Positions 51,826 through 60,803 are shown, counted from the first letter of the stretch. The stretch: 64,000 bases of DNA from Streptomyces monomycini (GCF_022271435.1 NZ_JAFIQY010000016.1:97991-161990), one strand, 5' to 3'. The notes: generated by a model from the letters alone, not told the origin. Translations and numbers: made by a program.

Positions 51826-52472
51826 TACTTGCCGACGATTCGACCCTGCTGAGGGAGGGCCTGGTGCGACTGCTGACGGAAGAGGACCACGAGGTGACAG
51901 CCGCGGTCGCAGATGCCGCCGAACTGATGACGGTGCTGGAGCGCGCGCCGGCGGAGCAGCGGCCCGACGTGGTGGTCGTGGACGTACGGATGCCTCCCAC
52001 GCACACGGACGAGGGACTGCGAGCGGCGGTGCAGATCCGTGAGCGCTGGCCGGACGTGGGTGTACTCGTCCTCTCGCAGTACGTCGAGCGGCGGTACGCC
52101 ACCGAGCTGCTGACCGAGGACAGCGAAGGGGTCGGCTATCTGCTCAAGGACAGAGTCGTGCAGGTGGACGAGTTCTTGGACGCGCTGGAGCGGGTCGGCT
52201 CGGGCAAGGCGGCCTTCGACTCGGAGGTCGTGCGCGTCCTGTTCTCCCGCAGCAGCCGCACCGACCCGCTGAACTCGCTCACGGCACGTGAGCGTGAGGT
52301 GCTCGCCCAGATGGCCGAAGGCCACACCAACGCCGCTATCGCCGGGAGGCTGCACATTTCACAGAGCGCGGTGGAGAAGCACACCAACGCGATCTTCGAC
52401 AAGCTCGGTCTGGCGGGCACTTCGGGCTACTCTCGCCGCGTTCTGGCCGTTCTGCGCTATCTGGGGACCTGA
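51816..52472 (+). CDS. Two-component response regulator, NarL/LuxR type
   Basis: 218 residues from GTG 51816. Receiver domain with Asp7-Asp8 and phospho-Asp56 (VVVVDVRMPP), followed by LuxR HTH LTAREREVLAQMAEGHTNAA. Pairs with the overlapping kinase. The inverted repeat at 50619-50648 is a candidate autoregulatory site; dedA may also be a target. Confidence 0.92.
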   Translation: MRVVLADDSTLLREGLVRLLTEEDHEVTAAVADAAELMTVLERAPAEQRPDVVVVDVRMPPTHTDEGLRAAVQIRERWPDVGVLVLSQYVERRYATELLTEDSEGVGYLLKDRVVQVDEFLDALERVGSGKAAFDSEVVRVLFSRSSRTDPLNSLTAREREVLAQMAEGHTNAAIAGRLHISQSAVEKHTNAIFDKLGLAGTSGYSRRVLAVLRYLGT

Positions 52473-52481
52473 GGAGTACCG

Positions 52482-53141
52482 GTGACCAAGAGCAAATCCA
52501 CCGCGATCACGGAGGAGCTGTACGACTACGTCCTCGCGCACAATCCGCCGCTGGACGCTGTGCAACGGAAGCTGGTGGAGACCACCTACCAGCGTTTCCC
52601 CGACGAGGCGCAGATGCAGTCTGCCCAGGAGCAGGGTCCGCTGCTGGCCTTCCTGGTCCGTCTGTGCGGTGCGCGCCGCATCGTGGAGGTCGGCACGTTC
52701 ACCGGCTTCTCCACCCTGGCGATGGCACAGGCCCTGCCTCCGAACGGTGAGCTGATCGCCTGCGACGTGTCCGAGGAGTGGACGGCATTTGGCCGTGAAG
52801 CGTGGGAGAAGGCCGGTGTGGCGGACCGGATCGATCTGCGCATCGGACCGGCGCTGGACACCCTGCGGGCGATGCCCGCCGAGCCGGCCATCGATTTCGC
52901 CTACCTGGACGCGGACAAGCCCAACTACATCGCCTATTGGGACGAGTTGGTGCCGCGCCTGCACCCAGGTGGGTTGATCGTCGCGGACAACGTCCTCTTC
53001 GGCGGCACCGTCACCGACCCGCAGGTGGAAGGCGCAGCCGCGGCGATCAGGGAGTTCAACGACCACGTCAGGGCGGACCAGCGGGTAGAGGCGGTGATAC
53101 TCACCGTGGCAGACGGCCTGACGGTGGCACGCAGGCTGTAA
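52482..53141 (+). CDS. SAM-dependent O-methyltransferase, caffeoyl-CoA/catechol type
   Basis: 219 residues. SAM motif VEVGTFTGFSTLAMA, metal site YLDADKPNYIAYW (Asp and Asn ligands) and VADNVLFGGTV match the Mg2+-dependent methyltransferase-3 family that methylates catechol-type hydroxyls. It starts 9 bases after the response regulator, likely in the same operon. Followed by a GGGTGC repeat. Confidence 0.92.
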   Translation: MTKSKSTAITEELYDYVLAHNPPLDAVQRKLVETTYQRFPDEAQMQSAQEQGPLLAFLVRLCGARRIVEVGTFTGFSTLAMAQALPPNGELIACDVSEEWTAFGREAWEKAGVADRIDLRIGPALDTLRAMPAEPAIDFAYLDADKPNYIAYWDELVPRLHPGGLIVADNVLFGGTVTDPQVEGAAAAIREFNDHVRADQRVEAVILTVADGLTVARRL

Positions 53142-53146
53142 TGGCC

Positions 53147-53182
53147 GGGTGCGGGTGCGGGTGCGGGTGCGGGTGCGGGTGC
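53147..53182 (+). repeat. (GGGTGC)6 tandem repeat
   Basis: Six perfect 6-base units 6 bases after the methyltransferase stop, followed by the variant GGGCGC and GGGCTT. GGG runs make it G-quadruplex-capable. Confidence 0.93.
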
Positions 53183-53352
53183 GGGCGCGGGCTTCGGGCG
53201 GAGATATGGCAAAGCGGGTGCCGGGTGCGGGAAGCCGAGCTGGGATCGAGGCCGGCGCCCGGGCCCGGAGCGACCACCGGGCAAGCCGAAGCCACCGGCG
53301 CCACCGGTGCTGATGGCGCCGCCGATGCCACTGGAACTATCGGCGTCCGGTT

Positions 53353-53559
53353 TCAACCGCAGCATCCGCCTCCGCAGCAGCCACCGCCGGAGGTCGGGGC
53401 GGAAGCGGCAGCCGAGCCGCCGACGGCGACCGTGGACAGCAGCTTGACCGTGTCCTCGTGTCCGTCCGGGCAGGTGGCCGGGGCGGAGGACTCGGCCATC
53501 GGGCGGTTCAGCTCGAAGGTCGAGCCGCAGGAGCGGCAGCGGTATTCGTAACGAGGCAT
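53353..53559 (-). CDS. FmdB-family zinc-ribbon protein
   Basis: 68 residues. The N-terminal FmdB zinc ribbon MPRYEYRCRSCGSTFEL (C8/C11) is completed by CPDGHED. The C-terminus ends in a CCGGGCCG tail. Small proteins of this family are putative regulators; no target known. Single gene. Confidence 0.85.
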   Translation of the reverse strand: MPRYEYRCRSCGSTFELNRPMAESSAPATCPDGHEDTVKLLSTVAVGGSAAASAPTSGGGCCGGGCCG

Positions 53560-53588
53560 GGCGACAGATTAGCCCGCGAGCGGGGGAG

Positions 53589-53833
53589 AGGGGGCGGGTC
53601 GTGGAGAGGAAGCGGTCCGGGGCAACGTACGACTGTGCCGGGAGGCGTGCCGAGGAGATGCGGTTCGGCCCGGATGGGGGCGCCCTCCCAGTCACCGGGC
53701 CAGGCGACCGCGAAGGCGCCGGTCGTCACGGCCCGTACGAGGCGCCCGGTGGCCCATTCGCCGTCCAGCAGAGCGGAGGGGTACCCCGCCACGAAGGCGT
53801 CACCGGCACCGACCGCGTCCACGGACGTACAGT
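53589..53833 (-). pseudogene. Truncated PfkB-family sugar kinase (C-terminal fragment)
   Basis: Reading leftwards immediately after the dgoD stop, the frame gives DCTSVDAVGAGDAFVAGY and about 45 further residues (GRLVRAVTTGAFAV, GAPIRAEPHLLG). This is the end of a 2-keto-3-deoxy-sugar kinase with the catalytic GAGD, but the N-terminal 230 or so residues are gone and there is no ribosome site. The first codons overlap the dgoD stop, so a deletion joined the two. Confidence 0.7.
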
Positions 53834-54978
53834 CACCACTCGGCGAACGAACCGTCCGCGTGACGCCAGACCGGGTTGCGCCAGGCGTGCCCCCGCCTGT
53901 CGGCGGCTCGTACGGCCGACTCGTCGACCGTCACACCCAGCCCTGGGCGGTCGGTGCGCAGGAGAAAGCCGTCGTGGAAGCGGAACGGTTCCGGGTCGGC
54001 CACGTAGTCGAGCAGTTCGGCGTCCTGGTTGTAGTGGATGCCGATGGACTGCTCCTGGATGAGGAAGTTGGGGGTGGTGAAGGCGACCTGAAGACTGGCG
54101 GCGAGGGCGACCGGACCGAGGGGGCAGTGCGGCGCGAGCTGGGCTCCGTACATCTCCGCGAGGGCGGCGATCCGGCGCAGTTCGGAGATGCCGCCCGCGT
54201 GCGAGATGTCCGGCTGGAGGATGGCGACACCCGCTTGGAGAGGCGCGAGGAACTCCTGCCGGGTGAAGAGGCGCTCGCCCAGAGCGAGCGGGATGTTGGA
54301 GGCGTTGACCAGGTCGGGAAGCGCGTGCGGGTAGTCGCAGAGCACGGGTTCCTCGACGAACATCGGTGCGTGCTCGGCCAGCAGAGGAAGGAGGCGGCGC
54401 GCGTTGGCGGGGGAGACCCGGCCGTGGAAGTCCAGGCCGAAGTCCCGTTCATCGCCCAGTACGGCACGGGCGGTCTCGGCCCGGCGCAGGCAGTCGCGTA
54501 CCTCCGCGCGGGTGGCGACCGGTGACATCCGGCCGCAGCCGTTCATCTTGACGGCGGTGAAGCCCGCCTCGACCTGGGCGGTCAGTGCGTCCCGGATCTC
54601 GTCCGGTGCGTCGCCCCCGACCCAGGCGTACGCGCGGACGCGTTCCCGTACGGGGCCGCCGAGAAGCTGGTGCACGGGTACGCCGTACCGCTTGCCCTTG
54701 ATGTCCCACAACGCCTGGTCCAGCCCGGCGACCGCGGAGGAGAGCACCGGGCCGCCTCGGTAGAAGCCGCCCTTCGTCATGACCTGCCAGTGGTCCTCGA
54801 TACGCGAAGAATCCTGGCCGAGCAGGTACTCGGACAGGACTTCGACGGCGGCGCGTACCGGCTCGGCACGGCCCTCGACCACCGGCTCGCCCCAGCCGAC
54901 GAGACCGTCGTCGGTCTCCACGCGGACGAACATCCAGCGTGGCGGGGCCAGGAACGTCTCGACACGGCTGATCTTCAC
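53833..54978 (-). CDS. dgoD: D-galactonate dehydratase, enolase superfamily
   Basis: Dehydrates D-galactonate to 2-keto-3-deoxy-galactonate. 381 residues from GTG 54978. Ligands and catalytic residues align with E. coli DgoD: Asp183 and His185 (LDFHGR), Glu209 (FVEEPV), Glu235 (ALGERL), His284 (APHCPLG), with QPDISHAGGI between. It was probably in an operon with a KDG-type kinase, which survives only as a fragment directly downstream, so the pathway may be incomplete here. Confidence 0.88.
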   Translation of the reverse strand: MKISRVETFLAPPRWMFVRVETDDGLVGWGEPVVEGRAEPVRAAVEVLSEYLLGQDSSRIEDHWQVMTKGGFYRGGPVLSSAVAGLDQALWDIKGKRYGVPVHQLLGGPVRERVRAYAWVGGDAPDEIRDALTAQVEAGFTAVKMNGCGRMSPVATRAEVRDCLRRAETARAVLGDERDFGLDFHGRVSPANARRLLPLLAEHAPMFVEEPVLCDYPHALPDLVNASNIPLALGERLFTRQEFLAPLQAGVAILQPDISHAGGISELRRIAALAEMYGAQLAPHCPLGPVALAASLQVAFTTPNFLIQEQSIGIHYNQDAELLDYVADPEPFRFHDGFLLRTDRPGLGVTVDESAVRAADRRGHAWRNPVWRHADGSFAEW

Positions 54979-55212
54979 AGGCCGCCGCCCTTCCTCTGGT
55001 CGTGGCTGGTCAGAGGCTGGCATGTGGGGCCGGGGGTCAACAACCGGTGGGTGGGAGGAAGGACGGCGGAGAAAGGACGGAGAAGAGGGGAGCGGTGGGG
55101 ATGCAGGGAGCCGCGAGGGCGGGGGCTGCGGGCTGGGTGGCCGAGGTGGGCGGGGCGGGTGCGGCAGAGGTTGAGGCAGAGACGATTGGTGACACCTGCG
55201 CCGACCCTGATG

Positions 55213-55854
55213 TCACAAGGCGTGCCCGCGGTGTTTCGGGCGGCGGTGACGGCCGACCGAAGCGGGTTCGTGCCGTGGTGAGACATGAGCGCCGGTGCGG
55301 GGCGGGGCCGGACGCCGGGTCTGGCGCTGCGCCACTTCCGGGTGCCGGGCGCGCCAGTACGGGTTGTCGTGGGGCAGACCGCCGGAGACCCGTCCGTACA
55401 TGCCGAAGACCAGCAGCATCAGACCGACGACAAAGCTGAACAGGACGTTCTGGATGCGGAAGGCCAGATAGTTGAAGCCGGTCTCCAGGATGGCGAGGTT
55501 GATGAAGCCGCTCAGCAGGAACGCCATGCCGAGCACGATGTTGAGTGTGGAGGCGAGGTTCCCGCCGATCACCATGCCACCGAAGAGGACCACGCCCACG
55601 ATGATCGACAGCACGCTCAGCGCGCCGTTGGTGTTCAGTCCGGCGACGGTGTCGCCGCCCGTGTCGAAGAATCCGATCTTGTCGACCAGTCCGAGAATGC
55701 CGAAGGCGACGAGAACCAACCCCATCAGGCCGGCGCCGAATCGGTACACCGTGCTGAGCCGGTGATCGACGGGCAGATGTTCGTCGAGTCGCGTGTGCCG
55801 CACCTTGCCGCGCAGCGTCCGGATGGGCCCGTGCAGAGCCTGGCCAGCGTCCAT
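55213..55854 (-). CDS. DUF4383 membrane protein
   Basis: 213 residues; AAGGAGG upstream. Four hydrophobic helices between residues 35 and 155 in the DUF4383 pattern (RFGAGLMGLVLVAFGILGL, LNTNGALSVLSIIVG, NLASTLNIVLGMAFL, FSFVVGLMLLVFGMYG). A basic C-terminal tail of 55 residues, rich in Arg/Pro/His, is cytoplasmic or disordered. Function unknown. The 230 bases between it and dgoD hold no gene. Confidence 0.85.
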   Translation of the reverse strand: MDAGQALHGPIRTLRGKVRHTRLDEHLPVDHRLSTVYRFGAGLMGLVLVAFGILGLVDKIGFFDTGGDTVAGLNTNGALSVLSIIVGVVLFGGMVIGGNLASTLNIVLGMAFLLSGFINLAILETGFNYLAFRIQNVLFSFVVGLMLLVFGMYGRVSGGLPHDNPYWRARHPEVAQRQTRRPAPPRTGAHVSPRHEPASVGRHRRPKHRGHAL

Positions 55855-55982
55855 GTTCCGGCCTCCTTAGCGCGATGAACCGCCTGGGCCGTGCTTGACA
55901 CCAGCATCCGCCCGTACCGGGCGTAACGCCATAGTGCCAGGTCACAGGGCTGCACGAGCCCTGCCGACCGTCCGGAGCCGAC

Positions 55983-57377
55983 TCAGCCCGCTGCTCCGCC
56001 GCCCCGCTCGTCGCGGATCTCCTGGACGACGCGGGCCGCGGTCTGCCGTACCGCCTCCGTCTCGGTCAGGAAGTGCCACCAGTCCGGGTGCCGCCCCTCC
56101 AGACCGGCGATCGCACGCTCCAGGCGCGCCACCGCGTCGTCCAGCGGCCGGGCGTGCCGCGGGTCGGGCGTGCTGCGTCCCGCCATCGCCAGACGCTGCG
56201 CGTCCCGCACCGCGAAGCGCGTACGCTCGACCTCCTTCTCACGGTCGAAGGACACCTCGTCCAGCCGCCGCAGCCGGTCGCCGGCTGCCGAGACCGCCTC
56301 GTCGGTGGTGTTCAGCAGGGCCCGCACGGTCGCCAGCAGGCTCGTGGCGTCGGCCCATCGCTGCTCGTCCCGTGCCCGCTGGGCCTCCCGCACCTTGTTC
56401 TCGGCCTGCGCGACGGCGTCCGCGGCCTGCTCCGGTACATGCTGGAGGTCCTGCCAGCAGGCAGCGCTGTACCGCCGCCGCAGCTCGCTCAGTACGGGAT
56501 CGACCTTGCTCGCCCGCGTCGTGATGGCCTGGGCACGGGTACGCAGCGACACCAGCCGCTTGTCGATCTCAGCGGCCTTCTCGGGCAGCCGCTCCGCCTC
56601 GGTCCGTACGGACTCGGCCTGGCGCAGTACGTCGTCGGCGCGCCGGATCGTCTCCTGCACGCCGTGCTGACCGGCGCCCTGGTTCAGCTTGGTCAGCTCG
56701 GGCGACAGGGCGGCCAGCCGGGCCGCCAGATCGTCGGCCTGGAAGCCCTGCGCCCGGACGGCGTCGAGCGCGTTGCTCGCCGCGAGCAGGGCCTGCCGTG
56801 CCCGTTCCACCGCAGGTGCGAGCCGCGCCAGCTGGGTCTCCGCGGTCTGCAGGAGCGGACCGAGCCCCTGGGCGAACCGGTCGAGGTCGGCCTTGACCCG
56901 CTCCAGCTCCTCCTTGGCCCGGGCCAGGTCGGCGCGGGCCCGCGAGGCGGCACCGGCGTCGAGGTCGTCCCGGTCGAGATCATGGGCGTCGACAGCGCTG
57001 ATGTAGCCCTGGCTGACCTCGTCGATCCGCCGCCCGAAGTTCTCGTAGTCCTTCGCGGCCCGGCCGGCCGCCGGCGATCTGTCGACCGCCGTGATCGTCT
57101 CTATGGAGATCCGCAGATCGCGCTGTGCCGTGTCCAGCTCGTAGAACGCCGCGGCCGCGGCATCCTTCGCGGCCTGCGCGTCCGCCCGCTGGCTCTCCCC
57201 GCGCCCGAACCAGCGCCGCGTACCACCACCCGCGAACGCGGCCGGCGCCGCGGCCACCAGCAAGGGCAGCGGCAGCAGAAGCAGGGCCATCGTGTCCCGG
57301 AACGCGCCCCCTCGGGAGCGACGGCGTACTGCACGGCGTGCTCGCTGCTCGTGCGGCTGCGTGTGTGTCGCCGTCAC
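55983..57377 (-). CDS. Coiled-coil membrane-anchored protein
   Basis: 464 residues from GTG 57377 (GGGAGAGGGAT upstream). A basic N-terminus and one hydrophobic segment (ALLLLPLPLLVAAAPAAFAG, about 30-50) are followed by an almost unbroken helical region to about residue 420, Ala/Glu/Arg-rich with heptads. It resembles Streptomyces chromosome-wide 'hypothetical coiled-coil' proteins; role unknown, perhaps envelope scaffolding. Single gene. Confidence 0.78.
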   Translation of the reverse strand: MTATHTQPHEQRARRAVRRRSRGGAFRDTMALLLLPLPLLVAAAPAAFAGGGTRRWFGRGESQRADAQAAKDAAAAAFYELDTAQRDLRISIETITAVDRSPAAGRAAKDYENFGRRIDEVSQGYISAVDAHDLDRDDLDAGAASRARADLARAKEELERVKADLDRFAQGLGPLLQTAETQLARLAPAVERARQALLAASNALDAVRAQGFQADDLAARLAALSPELTKLNQGAGQHGVQETIRRADDVLRQAESVRTEAERLPEKAAEIDKRLVSLRTRAQAITTRASKVDPVLSELRRRYSAACWQDLQHVPEQAADAVAQAENKVREAQRARDEQRWADATSLLATVRALLNTTDEAVSAAGDRLRRLDEVSFDREKEVERTRFAVRDAQRLAMAGRSTPDPRHARPLDDAVARLERAIAGLEGRHPDWWHFLTETEAVRQTAARVVQEIRDERGGGAAG

Positions 57378-57555
57378 ATCCCTCTCCCGATCGCATCGCC
57401 CCAGGCCCGACTGCCATTCTCCCACCCAGTGGGAACGAACACAGTGGCCGGTTGGTTCGCGATCCGGGGGGCTGATTCACCGGCCCCGCCGCCGGGGCCC
57501 ACGTCCCTGGTTTGCGAAGCAGCCCAGGAAGCAAGGTAGTCTGTCGGCTCAGCCA

Positions 57556-57630
57556 GGGCGCATAGCTCAGCGGTAGAGCGCTGCTCTTACAAAGCAGATG
57601 TCACAGGTTCAAATCCTGTTGTGCCCACCA
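57556..57630 (+). tRNA. tRNA-Val, anticodon UAC
   Basis: 75 bases fold as a complete cloverleaf: acceptor GGGCGCA/TGTGCCC (one G-T), D-stem GCTC/GAGC, anticodon stem CTGCT/AGCAG with loop CTTACAA (anticodon TAC), T-stem ACAGG/CCTGT with loop TTCAAAT, then A and encoded CCA. A TAGTCT -10 lies at 57537-57542. Its 3' half is the likely attachment site of the adjacent element. Confidence 0.96.
57590..57630 (+). other. Probable att site within tRNA-Val 3' half
   Basis: Anticodon loop to CCA of tRNA-Val, directly next to the integrase 3' end. The matching direct repeat should exist at the other end of the element, outside the window. Confidence 0.55.
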
Positions 57631-57635
57631 GCGCG

Positions 57636-57668
57636 AAGACCCCTCGTCGATCTTGACGGGGGGTCTTT
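57636..57668 (+). terminator. Terminator after tRNA-Val
   Basis: AAGACCCCTCGTC (57636-57648) pairs with 57655-57667 (one wobble), 6-base loop, then T. Confidence 0.8.
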
Positions 57669-57698
57669 GACATCCGGGATTGACATCAACGGCGCTGG

Positions 57699-58853
57699 TC
57701 AGCCGATCTCGGGTCGTCTCTTGAGCAGCCGGTCCATGTGGCTCACGGCCTCACGCTGCGTGTCCTGCACGACGTGCGTGTACGTGTTCATCGTGATCGC
57801 GATCTGGCTGTGCCCGAGGATCTCCATCACGACGCGGGGAGCGACCCCGGCAGCGGTCAGCAAGGTCGCACAGCCGTGCCGGGCATCGTGCAGCCGGATC
57901 ACTCGGAGATCAGCATTCTTGGCGACGCGGGTGAAGGAGCGGTACAGGTTGCGCGGCTCGATCGGTCGGCCGGTGCGAGTGGTGAAGACGTAGCCGGTCT
58001 CCTCCCACTTCTTCTCAGCGCGCTCCCGCATGGCGGCCTGCCTCATCCGCTGCCACCGGAGGGGCGCGACGCACATGGCCGGCAGGGGCAGGGTCTGCCG
58101 ACGACGGCGCCCCTTCGGATCATCGTCGTACACCTCGCCGCGGACCCGCTGCCGCTGCTTCCGTACGCGGATTTCGCGCTTGTCGAGGTCTACGTCCGCC
58201 CAGCGAAGCCCGACGATCTCACCCCGGCGGAAGCCGAGTGCGATGGCGAGCACGAAGGCCGCGTAGAGCTGATCACGCCGCGAGGCTGCCAGGAACGCCA
58301 AGGTTTCTTCCAGCGACCAGGGGGTGAGGTCTCGGGACTCCGGCGAAGGAGGCTCGACCAACGTGGCAACGTTTCGGGTGATCAGCTCCTCCCGGCAAGC
58401 CGCCATGAGCGCGGTACGGAGGACCCGGTGGGACTCCTTGGCGGTCGCCGCCGACTTCTTCCGCTCGACCTGACTCAGGAAACGCCGCACGTCCCCGACG
58501 CTCAGAGATTCGAGCCGCTTCGTTCCGAGCATGGGCACCAGGTACAGCCGGACGTGTACCTCGTACTTCGCGTACGTCGTGCGCTTGCGACGCGGCTTGA
58601 TGATGTTCTCCAGCCAGTACGGCAGCCACTCGGCGAGCTTGGCCGACCGCGTGGGCACGGGCACGCCGTTGTCCACCTTGTCCAGCAGCTCACGCCGCTT
58701 GGTGTCGCACTCGGCCCAGGTCTTGCCGTAGGCGAACTTTCGGGCACGGGTGCCGTCCGGCTGAAGGACGTACACAGCGGCCTGATAGCGGCCGTCCTTG
58801 CGCTTGGTGATCGTGCCGGCGCCGTTGGGGTTGCGCTTCCGCTGCTGTGCCAT
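57699..58853 (-). CDS. int: Tyrosine site-specific integrase
   Basis: 384 residues. N-terminal AP2-like arm-binding region (GTITKRKDGRYQAAV), SAM-like core-binding domain, then the catalytic domain with Arg in GFRRGEIVGLRW, HDARHG (H-x-x-R), LGHSQIAITMNTYTHV giving the second His and the Tyr nucleophile. pSAM2-class Int that inserts into tRNA genes. ATG 58853 overlaps the xis stop. The gene ends 68 bases from the tRNA. Confidence 0.94.
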   Translation of the reverse strand: MAQQRKRNPNGAGTITKRKDGRYQAAVYVLQPDGTRARKFAYGKTWAECDTKRRELLDKVDNGVPVPTRSAKLAEWLPYWLENIIKPRRKRTTYAKYEVHVRLYLVPMLGTKRLESLSVGDVRRFLSQVERKKSAATAKESHRVLRTALMAACREELITRNVATLVEPPSPESRDLTPWSLEETLAFLAASRRDQLYAAFVLAIALGFRRGEIVGLRWADVDLDKREIRVRKQRQRVRGEVYDDDPKGRRRRQTLPLPAMCVAPLRWQRMRQAAMRERAEKKWEETGYVFTTRTGRPIEPRNLYRSFTRVAKNADLRVIRLHDARHGCATLLTAAGVAPRVVMEILGHSQIAITMNTYTHVVQDTQREAVSHMDRLLKRRPEIG

Positions 58854-59041
58854 CACGCAGCCTCCGCAATCTGATCGGCGATGAAGTCGCGGAGGGAGGA
58901 CAGGGGGATGCGGCGAGCGCGGCCGACCGTGATGGAGACCAGGCGGTGCGAGCGGATCAGGTCGTAGACGGTGGAGCGGCCGAGGCGGAGGCGGGCCATG
59001 ACTTCCGGGACTGTCAGGAGTTCGTCAGTGGCGGTGGTCAT
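58853..59041 (-). CDS. xis: Excisionase (helix-turn-helix, Xis)
   Basis: 62 residues. MerR-like winged HTH LTVPEVMARLRLGRSTVYDL and RLVSITVGRARRIPL wing. Directs Int toward excision. Overlaps int by 3-4 bases and repSA by 4 bases, as in pSAM2. Confidence 0.9.
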   Translation of the reverse strand: MTTATDELLTVPEVMARLRLGRSTVYDLIRSHRLVSITVGRARRIPLSSLRDFIADQIAEAA

Positions 59042-60354
59042 GACCAGTCGCCTCCTTCGGTGTCGAGGGTGGCGCGGTTTTCAAGGGCGGTGTCGCGGGC
59101 GAGGCTTTCGGCGAGCCAGGTTTCGGCGTTGGTGAGGCCGGTTCCGGCGTAGACCCAGTGGGCGAGGACGAGGGTGGTGTCCGGGGTGGTCTCGGTCTCT
59201 CCTGCGGCTTGAGCGTGGCGCCATTCGGCGCGGGCGTTGCGGAGGGCGCCGAGGGTGGTGGAGTAGCGGCGGGACTTGGTGGAGAAGTGGCCGCGGAAGC
59301 CGAGCATGTGGGCCCAGGCGCGGAGTCGGAGTTCTTCCAGGTCTTTGCGGGCGCCGAGGTTCCAGGCGGTTCGGATGAGGCGGCGGGCGTGGTCGTTGAT
59401 GTCGCGCTGGGCGAGTTCGGCGAGGAACTTCAGCGGGCGGTCGAGGGCTCCGGTCGCGGTTTCGGCGCCCTTGGTGGCGTACTTGGCGATGTACGCAGCC
59501 ACGGCCCGTTCGGTCAGCTCCTGGCCGCTGTCGAAGTCGGCCGAGCGGATGGTGCGTACGTCGAGCTGGCGGCCGAAGGTGAAGACGTGCGCCCGGCCGT
59601 CGATCACGGGGCCGTCCACGCGGGCGGCCGTCGCGGCGGCCTGGATGGCGTCGGCGAGTAATGCGGCGGTGGCCCAGGCGGGCGGCGGGGTGTCGCTGCC
59701 GGTCGGGCCGTCGAGGCGGATGACCGCGTGAAAGTGGACGGCGCCGCGCTTTTGGTACTCGGCGACCTTGGCGAAGGACACCCGGGCGTACTGCCGGAAC
59801 GCGCGCTGAGTGAGGCAGGCGCGCTTGGCGACCTCTCGCCGCAGGTAGATGGAGAAGCGCCGCCAGAGGGCACCGGCGTGCGCGTTCCAGAGGACGGCCG
59901 CTTCGTAGTCGTAGGTGTCGGGGTTGAGTGCGGTGCCGAGGGCGGTGTCCTCCTGGTCGTGGAAGGCGCCGCAGCGGCAGCGGCGGACCGAACCGGTCGG
60001 CCCGGTGGGGCGGTTGTGGACCGGGCCGAAGCCGGGGGCGGTGAAGGTGGCGAAGACGCGCGGGTGAGCGGCGACGCGTTCCGGGACGCCTTTGCCGCCG
60101 CGCAGGCCGGAGGTGATCAGTTGGAAGGTGTCGCGGCGGTAGACCTCGGAGCAGGCCGCGCAGCGGGTGGTGCGGCGGTTGTTGCAGCGGACCAGGAGGT
60201 GACCGGCCGGGAGGGTGGAGGAGTCGAGGTGGTGGAGGACGTTGCCGATCTCGCCGGTGCGGGTGTTCAAGGCGCGTTCGGTGCGGTGGCCGTCGAGGCG
60301 GATCGGGTGGGTGCAGCCGCCGAGGCCGGAGAGCTGGCGCAGGAGTGCGGGCAT
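59038..60354 (-). CDS. repSA: Replication initiator, RepSA family, with a TTA codon
   Basis: 438 residues from the first ATG (60354). RepSA-type rolling-circle initiator: zinc-like CNNRRTTRCAACSEVYRRD and CRCGAFHD, EYQKRGAVHFHAVIRLDG (HUH-like), AYIAKYATKGAE with Tyr and Lys. The coding frame continues 21 codons upstream to ATC 60417, placed 7 bases after AAGGAG; the true start may be there. A Leu codon TTA occurs at 59659-59661 (in TAALLADAIQ), suggesting bldA-dependent replication. Confidence 0.9.
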   Translation of the reverse strand: MPALLRQLSGLGGCTHPIRLDGHRTERALNTRTGEIGNVLHHLDSSTLPAGHLLVRCNNRRTTRCAACSEVYRRDTFQLITSGLRGGKGVPERVAAHPRVFATFTAPGFGPVHNRPTGPTGSVRRCRCGAFHDQEDTALGTALNPDTYDYEAAVLWNAHAGALWRRFSIYLRREVAKRACLTQRAFRQYARVSFAKVAEYQKRGAVHFHAVIRLDGPTGSDTPPPAWATAALLADAIQAAATAARVDGPVIDGRAHVFTFGRQLDVRTIRSADFDSGQELTERAVAAYIAKYATKGAETATGALDRPLKFLAELAQRDINDHARRLIRTAWNLGARKDLEELRLRAWAHMLGFRGHFSTKSRRYSTTLGALRNARAEWRHAQAAGETETTPDTTLVLAHWVYAGTGLTNAETWLAESLARDTALENRATLDTEGGDWS

Positions 60355-60519
60355 GGTGCCGAAGGCGGCCAGTTCTCCGAGTTCGGTGAGCGGGGGCGGG
60401 GTGGCGGGGGTGATGATGGCCTTTCTCCTTCTGGCTTCGGCTGGAAGGGGGAGGCCCCCGGGCGGCGGATGCTTGGTGGTATCGAGGCCGACCCGGGGGT
60501 TCGGTGTGCTGCTGGTCAG

Positions 60520-60768
60520 TCAGCGGCGGTGGCGTTCGCGGAGCAGCGAGCGCAGGACCACGGCGGCGACCGCCACGGACACGGCCGAGACGGCGACGGC
60601 GGCCAGGAGCGCGGTGAGCACGACCCCGCCGATGAGGGCGGCCGCGACGGCGCCGGTGCTGATGGAGATCTGAGGGACGGGCCGCCGCGCGGGGGCCGAG
60701 TCGGCCGCGGTGGGGGTGATGTGCGTGGGCGGCGGCGTCGGGCTGTCGGGGTACTTGGGCAGGAACAC
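60520..60768 (-). CDS. Small membrane spread protein (SpdD-like)
   Basis: 82 residues from GTG 60768, with AAGGAG upstream. Pro-rich N-terminus (YPDSPTPPPTH) and one hydrophobic block of about 40 residues (AVAAALIGGVVLTALLAAVA and beyond) ending RSLLRERHRR. AICE-type small membrane protein thought to aid intramycelial spread. GntR operator-like site lies just upstream at 60788-60803. Confidence 0.7.
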   Translation of the reverse strand: MFLPKYPDSPTPPPTHITPTAADSAPARRPVPQISISTGAVAAALIGGVVLTALLAAVAVSAVSVAVAAVVLRSLLRERHRR

Positions 60769-60787
60769 GGCAGAGATCTCCTTATCT

Positions 60788-60803
60788 ACTCGTCTAGTCA
60801 TGT
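60788..60803. promoter_or_regulatory. GntR operator-like site 1 (degenerate)
   Basis: ACTCGTCTAGTCATGT; shares ACTCGTCTA with the two sites at 63.7 kb. It precedes the spread gene. Confidence 0.55.
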
